64,000 nucleotides of DNA, from contig NC_089190.1 in the NCBI RefSeq assembly GCF_947507565.1, positions 1,488,001-1,552,000 of the forward strand. The letters are read 5' to 3'. The stretch is from Oscarella lobularis. Taxonomy: Eukaryota; Porifera; Homoscleromorpha; Homosclerophorida; Oscarellidae. This document shows positions 10,259 through 24,900 of this stretch, piece by piece. The translations under genes were made by a program, and so were the position numbers. Every line of letters starts with the position of its first letter. Position 1 is the stretch's first letter. The notes beneath the pieces were generated by a model, which saw nothing but the letters and a program-made list of their open reading frames with translations, was not told where the DNA came from and made no database searches.

Positions 10259-12712
10259 ATGGCTTGGCGTTGCGTTGGTTTTCTAACGGTGCACGTCCTT
10301 GTCGTGCTTCTCGAGCCGTCCAGTCAAACAGCCTTTGACGAACTATGTCTTCAGGTTGTACCGGACGATGTGGGCAAGCCGTGGCGCGATCCACCGAGCA
10401 ATACGCGCTATCTATACGTGTCGAGAGATCAACGAAACGTCATTCCTCCTTGGAAAGAATTCCAGAGGGACAACGATGGGAGCAGCGCCCTCTCAAGCGC
10501 AGAACCGATCAAGGTACAGTAAAACCTCTCTTAGCGGACACTCTGTTTAGCGGACACCTCCTAATAACGGACACCAACCGCGGAACGGATTGATCGTTTT
10601 ACACTAGCAAACACCCTAAGAGCGGACAACCTTTCTATAACGGACAAAAAACGTGGTCCCAAAGTGTCCGCTATTGAGAGGTTCCACTGTAAGTCTTCTC
10701 GCCGACTCCGGAAGTCTTTTGTTTCTTCTCTTCGCTAAGACCGCCATTCTCTCCACAGTGGATTCAGTTGGGATCACCGTGTTTCCAAACCTTTCGAGTG
10801 TGCGGATTCAAAGGAATTCAAGATAATTGGCTTCTTTCTCCCTTCATAAACGTGTCACAAGCGGAGTCAGTTTCCATCGATCTGACATTCATCATGTCCG
10901 CCTGCGACGCGAAATTCTCCGGCCAGTGTCAAGTAATATTCGATTTGTACACTTACCAGACTTTGGACGCAAACATAAACACCTCTTTCGTCAATCAAAG
11001 TACCTTTATTCAACATCGAATTTCCGCAAAACAAACAGATGGAATAACCGAAAACAAAGTTACTATCAACTTGGACATAACATCGGAAGGTTTGTACGTC
11101 GCCTTCAGAGACACGGGGTCTTGCATGGGCTTAAATCTTGTGGAAGTGAAATCTTATGTGTGTCCAAGCATCGTAACTCAGCTGGCTCAATTTCCTCAAA
11201 CGAAATCGTCAACACAAACCAAAATCATAAGCGGTCAATGTGTTCCAAACGCCGAAACTAACGTAGCACCGCAGCAATTCTGTCAACCAGGGGGTCTATG
11301 GAATGGAATGGTGAGTGGAGGAGGATGTGAGTGTCTTTCAGGCTATGAAGTTCAAAATGCATCATGCAGAGGTAAAGAAGACCTGTACTGGGGTGATAGA
11401 TACTATTTTGTTACTTTATAGCTTGTCAGCCAGGATTCTTTAAGGACTTGAAAGGGAATATGAACTGTTCGTTGTGTCCCGGCAATTCCTTTAGCTTGAC
11501 GACGGGCAGTCTACAGTGCACTTGCCATTCTGGCTTTGATCGTACGGAAGAAGATCCGTTGAGCTCAGCGTGTACAAGTAAGTACTTTGACATATTGGTC
11601 TCATTCCGCTTTAAATTATTCATTATGTAGCATTTCCGAGCGAACCTCTAAACGTCAATGCAACTCCAATCAATTCAACCGCAGTACTCGTCAGCTGGAG
11701 TCCTCCATTGTCAAATGGGGGTCACTCTGACCTCATGTACCGAATCAGCGTAAAGGAAAGCGGTACTTCCTTTGTGATGACAAGCAACACGGAAGTAGTG
11801 GTTACGGGATTATCTCCTTTTACCACAGTTGAAGTGGTCGTGTCCTCGGTCAACGGGATCAGCTTGAAACGCAATCTATTTCTAAATGGCTCTTCTGCCT
11901 TGGTTCAGATGCCCGAAGATCGTAAGAGGCGTCTTAATGTATACGTTTTTCACGATCAACATTTAGGCCCGTCAACTCCGCCTGAAAATGTAGCAGCGAC
12001 GGCGACAGGTAATAGGGTGGAGGTGTCGTGGAAGCCTCCTTCCCAACGAAATGGAATCATCACGGCATACACAATGAGGTACTTTATCAACGGATCAGGC
12101 TCTGCTGAAACGTGGGACGTGGATGGCGCTGAAGAATCGATTACAAGAGAACTTTCAAATGGTGGAGACTATCTATATCAGGCACGTTGTCATTATAAGA
12201 AACCGAATAAATGACAAGTCAAAGTTTTTGCAGGTTCGAGCCTCGACTTCGGTTGGAGCGGGCGTGTATTCATTTCCGGTGTCTCCATCAGTACAGCGTG
12301 TAGGCAATTCAAGTAAGAGTGTCAGCTACAATAATCACAGCTTCCTCTAGCCACTGAATTTTCTCAGATGATTGTGCTTGTACGACTTATATCATCATTG
12401 CCTCTGTGGCAATCGTACTCGTCGTTGTGGAAGCGCTGGCAGGAATCATCACAATAGCATATCTTTGCAAAAAGAAAAAGGTAAAATAGACATGCAGCAC
12501 TACGACAGTACAGTAAAAGCGTCAGTTTTTGGGCTGCATATTATTAGACTGCTGAAGCGCTAAAGAGAGAAAGTTTTGATGAGACGAAAGTGCGGATGTC
12601 ACCAGCCTATGAATCAGTTCCAGGTACAGGAAAACAAACGGCTGAGTGTGTTCATTACTCAAGTGCATACGGTATGACACCTGCTGCTGTCAAAACCGCA
12701 GAAAACAATTGA
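10259..12712 (+). CDS. Kinase-less Eph-like transmembrane receptor (ephrin-binding domain, Cys-rich, two FN3, TM, short tail)
   Basis: Eight exons: 10259-10513, 10759-11371, 11422-11577, 11631-11921, 11967-12181, 12234-12312, 12368-12480 and 12548-12712. They sum to 1,887 nt (628 aa). Order: signal peptide (MAWRCVGFLTVHVLVVLLEP); ephrin-binding domain (FRVCGF, DNWLLSPFI, ACDAKFSGQC, LYVAFRDTGSCMGLNLVEV); Cys-rich segment (GLWNGMVSGGGCECLSGYEV, CQPGFFKDL, CTCHSGFDR); FN3 repeats starting PSEPLNVNAT and PSTPPENVAA; a TM helix (IIIASVAIVLVVVEALAG); then CKKKK. The last exon adds a 55-residue tail (TAEALKRESFDETK, then PAYESVPG, VHYSSAYGM) ending in TGA, so the protein stops before any kinase. 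The ectodomain is nearly identical to the next gene, so it probably binds the same ligands and could act as a decoy or co-receptor (inference). The intron after 12181 starts GC. Confidence 0.85.
10517..10689. mobile_element. 173-bp Tc1/mariner-pogo-like MITE with TA target duplication
   Basis: The insert begins CAGTAAAACCTCTC and ends with the complement of CAGTGGAACCTCTC, followed inward by AGCGGACA on both sides, so it has ~25-bp terminal inverted repeats. Repeated AGCGGACA/TAACGGACA motifs fill the interior. It is flanked by TA at 10515-10516 and 10690-10691. The paralogous intron at 13042-13111 lacks it and has a single TA, which shows the empty site directly. No coding capacity. CAGT termini and TA duplication are typical of pogo/Tigger-type non-autonomous elements. 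Confidence 0.9.
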
Positions 12713-12786
12713 ATTATTTTGTTGGAGAGGCGGGTCCTTTGGGCGTGGTAGAGTCACCAGTTACTGGGCATGCGTATCGGTAAAGA
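12713..12786. promoter_or_regulatory. Duplicated promoter spacer of the Eph unit
   Basis: 74 bp between the tail stop of one Eph-like gene and the ATG of the next. The same sequence (GGCGGGTCCTTTGGGCGTGG, then CCAGTTACT and GCATGCGTATCGGTAA) precedes ATG 10259. The shared flank implies both copies start from equivalent promoters overlapping the previous gene's 3' end. Confidence 0.55.
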
Positions 12787-16397
<3,611 letters not shown>

Positions 16398-16416
16398 TCG
16401 ATTAGTCAATGCATTC

Positions 16417-16457
16417 GACACACACACACATACACACACTTATACGCGCGCACGCGT
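16417..16457. repeat. Short CA/CG dinucleotide repeat
   Basis: An imperfect (CA)n run changing to TATACGCGCGCACGCG in the 3' flank of the Eph gene. Confidence 0.7.
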
Positions 16458-16607
16458 TATTTTCAGCAAATATGAACTTGTTTCTACTGTTTCCTTCTAA
16501 TAGTTGTGACTGTCTTCGTAGACCGTGCAATACTTAGTACGCATTCTTTTTTTTTGAGAACACTGCTGTAGGTGTGGCGTGACCACGCCTTTCACAAAGT
16601 CCCAGCT

Positions 16608-18822
16608 ATGAGTGTCTTCGACGGGCGCGTACGCGAGTACAGCGGCGTGATTGTCGACTCCTTCACCAAGGAGAACTGCTACCGTTATGGGCGCGCCTTC
16701 TTTCTCTCCCATTGCCACAAGGATCACATGGACGGCCTCGGAGCCCGTCACATCGTTCACGCGCTGGAAAACGGGTCAGGTCTAGAAGAAGCGACGAGGA
16801 AATGTTTTTGACTTGTGCCTTCTTTAGTTGCAAGGGTCTGTTCTGTTCGCCTGTGACGGCGTCGCTTCTGGAGGCCGATCCCGACTTGGCACATCTGAAG
16901 CATCATATTGTAGGGAAAAGGCGAAATAAGGAAATAATGTAATTGCGTAGTTGACGATTTTTGGTTTGACGAAGAAACCTCTGGCTGTCAATCAACCGAT
17001 CATTGTTGACGTGAAATTTGAGAACGCTCGAGAGGTATAGAAGAATTTGGTTGGGTACATTGAAATATATACTTCGTCTCAGGCGGAATTTTTGACTGTC
17101 ACTCTTCTGTCTGCTAATCACTGTCCTGGTTCAGTAATGTGCGTAGATTGTTCTCAAAACCTCAGTAATCTTATTTGGTTACCAGGTTTTTGTTTGAGGG
17201 TCGTCATGGCGCTGTTCTCTATTCTGGAGACTTCAGACTCACTGCAGATGACGTCAGAAAAATGGAACATCTGCATTTGGCTAATGGGTTTGTACTGTAG
17301 TCATAGGTTGATGCAACGCTTTATTGTTTCACAGAACTTGCAAGAGTTTGAGAACGATGTATTTAGACACAACATTTCTTCATCCCAATCTAGCATGTAT
17401 TCCTACTCGAGTGAGTGTAAACAGATTTAGTAAGAGATACTTGTAAGAGAATCTATGTAGGAAACGTCAAGACGAATTGCCATTGATCTAATAGAGCAGT
17501 ACGGTTTTTTTTGGGAGAAGGCAACCTGATGGGAATTTCTGTTTGTTCTCCAGATGGAAATCGGAGAATCCCGCTGTGCACTTCGTTCACATGAATTGCA
17601 ACAGCTTTGGATATGAGCACGTGTTGCTTGAAGTAGCAGAAAAGTTTAATACTCAAGTGAGTCAGTCTACTTCGTACGACTCTTCGCGGTCTATACGAGC
17701 TTCAGATTCACGTTCATCCTTCGACATATGCCTCGTATACCGCTCTTCCTGACATAACGAAATATCTCACGACTGATCCGAGGAGCACGTGGATTCATGC
17801 GTGTTGTTGGAAAGTAAGGACTTCTGTCTGCTGGAGACGTTAGCTGTACCAATAAATCGTTTCCCTTAGCTGTATAAAAGACAGGGCGTGTCGATTCCGT
17901 GCGGAATTTTAGCGCCTCCCGTCAACGGGAAGCACCAGGTGCTTCGATTAAAATTGACCACTATGTGGTTCACTAAACTTCCAGACGGATTTCCTAAAGA
18001 TCACAAGTTGTACGTGAGCACGGGCGTCTATAGATTCTCTCTCTCGCAACGTCCTCGTAGTTATCTACCTAAATTCAATATCTGGAGAATAGTGCACTCA
18101 ATGCACTCGTCTTATAACGAGGTAGGCATTCTGATACTCCCCCAAAAGAAGGAGTTACAACTATTGGGGTGTATTCTCATCAGATATGCGACGTTGTTGG
18201 GTATCTCAAACCGACGTCTGCGTATCCCACGGTCATACCAGTTTTATCTCGTACCACACAGGACGCAATGAAGAGGTTATTGGCACTTCCTATATCCATT
18301 GATTAAGAATAACTTCCTATATTAAGATTGCGGGATGTCTTTCCTCATTTGACCTTGGCAAAAGAAGCCGAATGCTTTAGCCCACCTGTTAGCCTTCTTC
18401 GACCGGGATTGTGGTCCAGTCGAAGAAAAATGCAAAACGGTTCATTCTTCCGTGGATCAGGATTACTTTTCTAATGTCTTTTAGCAGAATCGTACTCGGA
18501 CACGTCACTACTGGGCAGCAGTTCGCCCTCTGCTTCTCCTCTCGTGAAAAAGAAGCGCAAGTCATTGTCGTTGAAGAAATCGACGCCTGTCATCGACCTG
18601 CAGGTCGACCTCAGCGACAGTGACGACGAAATAAAAATTCACTCTCGAACCGGCAGTCTCCCAATAGACGAAGTGGAACCCGCGGCCAGCGACTGCGAAG
18701 ACGACAGCTGGCACGTCGATTGCTCTCCGGAAATATCCCCCAAGGAACCGGCGACTCGCACGCTCGGCAACCTATTCGACATGATCTTCCAAGACGGACA
18801 TATTGAATTAAAAAAGAAATGA
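16608..18822 (+). CDS. DCLRE1C: Artemis (DNA cross-link repair 1C) nuclease of the metallo-beta-lactamase/beta-CASP family
   Basis: Endonuclease of non-homologous end joining that opens hairpins and trims overhangs. Fourteen phase-consistent exons: 16608-16774, 16828-16909, 16951-17034, 17083-17138, 17186-17287, 17347-17410, 17461-17498, 17554-17656, 17706-17813, 17870-18050, 18093-18121, 18184-18275, 18327-18439 and 18485-18822. They give 518 aa (human has 692). The N-terminus MSVFDGRVREYSGVIVDSF is Artemis-like. FLSHCHKDHMDGL carries the H-x-H-x-D-H metal site, ANHCPGSVM the next His, and LYSGDFRLTADD the bridging Asp. YLDTTFLHP, WIHACCWK, TMWFTKL and SMHSSYNE follow, then SAYPTVIPV. The tail is long, acidic and Ser-rich (KKKRKSLSLKK, DLSDSDDE). 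The acceptor of the exon at 17347 is the least certain. Confidence 0.92.
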
Positions 18823-18959
18823 CGTCATTGTCCGGGCATGGAACACCGGTTCAAAGTATTTTAGACGATCTGCAAAGGGTCTGTCGAGCAAAAAACCATC
18901 CCCAGGCATCTGCGTGTCCATCTGCGCGTGACCCGTATAGAAAAGGGGCCCCCCCTCCT

Positions 18960-21900
18960 ATGGATCGCCATGTTCCTCAGCACGGCTTGCCCGACGCTAT
19001 ACGATCGATGCGCAAGGAGGAGACCGTTTGCTCCTACTGCGGCGTGAGCTATCTGATTCACAACGAAATGAAGGCGCTCGAAGAGAAAGCGGCGCGGCTC
19101 GAGAGCGAACTGGAACGCTTTCGCGACGCGGCGATGCGCGAGGAGGAGACGAGCGAGCGACTTCGACGCAGCGAGATCGAATTGGCGACGGCGAAGAGCA
19201 AGCGCGAGGAAGACGTGGCCCAGTGGAAGGATCGGTAGGTAGTCGCGAAAGGGGAGAACAAAGGGAAGGAGTTGACGAACTCTGTGGGCCTTAGATACGA
19301 TGTCCTCTCGGGGGAAAAGAACGAGGCCGAAAATCGATTGCGTCTCGTTGAACGGGATTGCGACGAACGGAAGCGAGATGTCGAATTTCTGACGTCAGAA
19401 AATAATTCGCTTAGGTACGTATGTAGATAATTGAGCTGGTTAGGGGGCGTTCTCATATATTTCTGCGTAGAGTCGAACATGACGAACAGGTAAAGGCCGT
19501 TAGGTCGTTGTCACTGAAACATGGAGCCCTTGTGGCCAATGTTCGAGGAGCACTGTCTGCGTTTCGTTCGGTTGAATTGGACGTGCGGAGCTCAGTGGCG
19601 TCGATGAGGGACGACATTGGCGCATATAAGGGGAGAATTCTTCGCGAAATAGTTGCCGTGGAGAAGCGAAATGCGGAGGCAAGGGAAACGTTGACGAGGG
19701 AGAAAGACGATCTGGTAGAGAAATGCCGAGAAAGAGGGAGCTTGCTTGCAGGTGAGGGAGATAAACGGGCTAAACTGCAGTGGCAGACAGGAGCGTGTAG
19801 ACGTAGAGGCGAGATTGACCTCTGAGAAGGAGAAAATTGCCGCTAATTTGGACAGTGCAAGGAAGCGCTTGAGGTAAGATATACAGCACTTTCTTACTGG
19901 AGCACCACACGTGTACTATGACGGCCAGGGATCAGTCTGAGGAGTGTCAGCGGCTGAAAGAGGAGATCAGAACGAAAGTGCGTGAAGGAGAGGAGGAAAA
20001 GAACAGGTGATTTCACTGATTTGGTTTACAAAGCGCATCGTTTTTAATGTTTGGAATGTACTAGGCTATCGTCTTTGAAAGACGATATAGGCAAACGTCT
20101 ATCCGAGAAAGATAACCAGTACAGCCTATTGTCTGTCCAACTGAACGAATTGATGCAACGAGAGGCGGCAGCGGTGAATAGGTTGGCTGAAGTGGAGCCA
20201 CTAAAGCAGGTACTACTCTTATTGCTATTGCCATACTTTTCCTATCATTCTGCGTTTTTTTTTTCTCCCAGAGACTCGCCGATGATCTCAGTCGAGCTAC
20301 TTTAGAAATAGACAAATTGAAAAGAAACAGGTACACAATGAGAAATGCAATGAGAAGAATCCTATTGGTTATTGCTTCAGATTGATGACGGAGAACGTCT
20401 GGAAGGAGGAGAGGGAGAACTTGGTGCGGTCTCGCCAAGTGGCAGCTCATCAATTAAATGAGGCTAGTCATTTGCCACAGTGCGCAGTACCAGTCATATC
20501 TATGATTTTCTAGGTGAAGCAAAAGCTGTGTGACTGCATTTCTCGACAGGAAAAAGACGAGCATCGTCACTCCAGTCAGCTAAAAGCGTTAGATGAGGTA
20601 GAGGAGTAGTCTTCTTATGTGTGTCTAATCGTCTGGATTTAGAGATTGAATTCAGAGAAACAAGCTCGTATAAGTGCTGACATGCAGTTACGAGTGGCGC
20701 AAGATCAAGGCAAAAAGGTGCTTAATTATTAAATTCAGGGTTCTGCCCACATGGGTCGGCATGGATTAAATTGAGGGCCTAATCTTTGATTCTTAGAGCC
20801 TCAATATTAAATTGAGGGCCTAATCTTTGATACTTAGGGCCCACAATTCTACTTTTAGGCCCTAAGAATCAAAGATTAGGCCCTCAATTTAATATTTAGG
20901 CCCTAAGGATCAAAGATTAGGTCCTCAATTTAATATTGAGGCTCTAAGAATCAAAGATCAGGCCCTCAATTTAGTATTTAGGCCCTAAGAATTAAAGAAT
21001 AGGCCCACAATTCTACTTTTAGGCCCTAAGAATCAAAGATTAGGCCCTCAATTTAATATCTAGGCTCTAAGAATCAAAGATTAGGTCCTCAATTTAATAT
21101 TGAGGCTCTAAGAATCAAGGATCAGGCCCTCAATTTAGTATTTAGGCCCTAAGAATTAAAGAATAGGCCCACAATTCTACTTTTAGGCCCTAAGAATCAA
21201 AGATTAGGCCCTCAATTTAATATTTAGGCCCTAAGGATCAAGGATTAGGCCCTGAATTTAATATTGAGGCCCTGAGAATCAAAGATTAGGCCGTCAACTT
21301 AATATTTAGGCTTTAAGAATTAAAGATTAGGCCCTCAATTTAATATTGAAGCTCTAATAATCAAAGATTAGGCCCTCAATTTAATATAGAGGCTCTCGGA
21401 ATCAAAGATCACGCCGTCAAATTAGAATTTAGGCCCTAAGAATCAAAGATTAGGCCCTCAATTTAAAATTTAGGCTTTAAGAATTAAAGATTAGGCCTTC
21501 AATTTAGGCCCTAAGAATCAAAGATTAGGCCCTCAATTTAATATTTAGGCCCTAAGAATCAAAGAGTAGGCCCTCAATTTAATATTTAGGCTTTAAAAAT
21601 CAAAGATTAGGCTCTCCATTTAATATTTAGTCTTTGAGAATCAAAGATTAAGCTCTCAATTTAATATTTAGGCTCTAACAATCAAAGATTCGGCCCTCAA
21701 TTTAATATTTAGGCTCTAAGAATTAAAGATTAGGCCCACAATTCTTCTTTTAGGACCTAAGAATCAAAGATTATGCCCTCAATTTAATATTTTGGCCCTA
21801 AGGATCAAAGATTAGGCCTTGAATTTAATATTAAGGCCCTAAGAATCAAATATTAGGCCCTCAATTTAATATTGAGGCTCTAAGAATCAAAGATTATGCC

Positions 21901-24900
21901 CTCAATTTAATATTGAGGCTCTGGGAATCAAAGATTAGGCCCTCAATTTAATATTTAGGCCCTAAGAATCAAAGATTAGGCCCTCAATTTAATATTTAGG
22001 CCCTAAGAATCAAGCATTAGGCCCTCAATTTAATATTGAGGCTCTAAGAATCAAAGTTTAGGCCCTCAATTTAATATTTTGGCCCTAAGAATCAAAGATT
22101 AGGCCCTCAATTTAATATTGAGGCTCTAAGTATCAAAGATTAGGCCCTCAATTTAATATTGAGGCTCTAAGAATCAAAGATTAGTCCCTCAATTTAATAT
22201 TTAGGTTCTTACAATCAAAGATTCGGCCCTCAATTTAATATTTAGGCTCTAAGAATTAAAGATTAGGCCCACAATTCTACTTTTAGGACCTAAGAATCAA
22301 AGATTAGGCCCTCAATTTAATATTTGGGCTCTAAGAATCAAAGATTAGGCCCTCAATTTAATATTGAGGCTCTAAGAATCAAAGATTAGTCCCTCGATTT
22401 AATATTTTGGCCCTAAGAATCAAAAATTAGGCCCTCATTTTAAAATTTAGGTTCTGAGAATCAAAGATTAGGCCCTCAAAAAAATTAGTATTTAGGCCCT
22501 AAGAATCAAAGATTATGCCCTCAATTTAATATTTAGGCCCTAAGGATCAAAGATTAGGCCCTGAATTTAATATTGAGGCCCTAATAATCAAAGATTAGGC
22601 CCTCAATTTAATATCTAAGCTTTAAGAATTAAAGATTAGGCTCTCAATTTAATATTTAGGCCCTAAGGATCAAAGATTAGGCCCTCAATTTAATATTGAG
22701 GCCCTAAGAATCAAAGAATAGGCCCTCAATTTAATATTTAGGCTCTAAGATTCAAAGATTAGGCCCTCAATTTATTATTGTCAAAGATTAGGCCCTCAAT
22801 TTAATATTTAGGCCTTAAGAATCAAAGATTATTCCCTCAATTTAATATTTAGGTTTTAAGAATTAAAGATTAAGCCCTCAATTTAATATTTAGGCTTTAA
22901 GAATCAAAGATTAGTATCTCAATTTAATATTGAGGCCCTAACAATCAAAGATTAGGCCCTCAATTTAATATTTAGGCTCTAAAAATTAAAGATTAGGCTA
23001 TCAATTTAATATATAGGTCCTAACAATCAAAGATTAGGCCCTCAATTTAATATTTAGGCCCTAAGAATCAAAGATTAGGCTCTGAATTTAATATTGAGGC
23101 CCTAAGAATCAAAGATTAGGCCCTCAATTTAATATTTAGGTTCTAAGAATCAAAGATTAGGTCTTCAATTTAATATTGAGGCTCTAAGAATTAAAGACTA
23201 GGCCCACAATTCTACTTTTAGGACCTAAGAATCAAAGATTATGCCCTCAATTTAATATTTAGGCCCTAAGGATCAAAGATTAGGCCCTGAATTTAATATT
23301 GAGGCTCTAAGAATCAAAGATTAGGCCCTCAATTTAATATTGAGGCTCTAAGAATCAAAGATTAGGCCCTCAATTTAATATTTAGGCCCTAAGGATCAAA
23401 GATTAGGCCCTCAATTTAATATTGAAGCTCTAATAATCAAAGATTAGGCCCTCAATTTAATATTGAGGCTATGGGAATCAAAGATTAGGCCCTCAATTTA
23501 ATATTTAGGCACTAAGAATCAAAGATTAGGCCCTCAATTTAAAATTTAGGCTTTAAGAATTAAAGATTAGGCCTTCAATTAAATATTTAGGCCCTAACAA
23601 TCAAAGATTAGGCCCTCAATTTAATATTTAGGCCCTAAGAATCAAAGATTAGGCCCTCAATTTAGTATTTAGGCCCTAAGAATCAAAGATTTGGCCCTCA
23701 ATTTAATACTTAGGCTCTAAGAATCAAAGATTAGGCTCTCAATTTAATATTTAGGCTTTAAGAATTAATGATTAGGCTCTCAATTTAATATTTAGGCCCT
23801 AACAATCAAAGATTAGGCCCTCAATTTAATATTTAGGCCCTAAGAATCAAAGATTAGGCCCATAATTCTACTTTTAGGCCCTAAGAATCAAAGATTTGGC
23901 CCTTAATTTAATATTTAGGCCCTAAGGATCAAAGATTAGGCCCTCAATTTAATATTGAACCCCCTAAGAATCAATGATTAGGCCCTCAATTTAATATCTA
24001 AGCTTTAAGAATTAAAGATTAGGCTCTCAATTTAATATTTAGGCCCTAACAATTTTGCAAAGATTAGGCCCTCAATTTAATATTTAGGCTCTGAGAATTA
24101 AAGATTAGGCTCACAATTCTACTTTTAGGCCCTAAGAATCAAAGATTAGGCCCTCAATTTAATATTTAGGCCCTAAGGATCAAAGATTAGGCCCTCAATT
24201 TAATATTGAGGCCCTAAGAATCAAAGATTAGGCCCTCAATTTAATATTTAGGCTCTAAGAATCAAAGATTAGGCCCTCAATTTATTATTGAGGCTCTAGG
24301 AATCAAAGATTAGGCCCTCAATTTAATATTTAGGTCCTAAGAATCAAACATTAGGCCCTCAATTTAATATTTAGGCTTTAAGAATTAAAGATTAGGCCCT
24401 CAATTTAATATTTAGGCTTTAAGAATTAAAGATTAGGCCCTCAATTTAATATTGAAGCTCTAATAATCAAATATTAGGCCCTCAATTAAGTATTTGGGGA
24501 CTAAGAATCAAAGATTAGGCCCTCAATTTAATATTTAAGCTTTAAGAATTAAAGATTAGGCCCTCAATTTAATATTGAAGCTCTACTAATCAAAGATTAG
24601 GTCCTCAATTAAATATTTAGGGACTAAGAATCAAAGATTAGGCCCTCAATTTCATATTGAGGCCGTAAGAATCAAAGATTAGGCCCTCAATTTAATATTA
24701 TGGCTTTAAGAATCAAAGATTAGGCTATCAATTTAATATTTAGGCCCTAACAATCAAAGATTAGGCCCTCAATTTAATATTTAGGCTCTAAGAATTAAAG
24801 ACTAGGCCCACAATTCTACTTTTAGGACCTAAGAATCAAAGATTATGCCCTCAATTTAATATTTAGGCCCTAACAATCAAAGATTAGGCCCTCAATTTAA

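Noticed and set aside
10259-12712. Kinase-less Eph copy as a simple pseudogene
   Set aside because: All eight exons keep phase, splice sites are present, and the tail exon ends in an in-frame stop. Only the donor of exon 1 is altered by the MITE.
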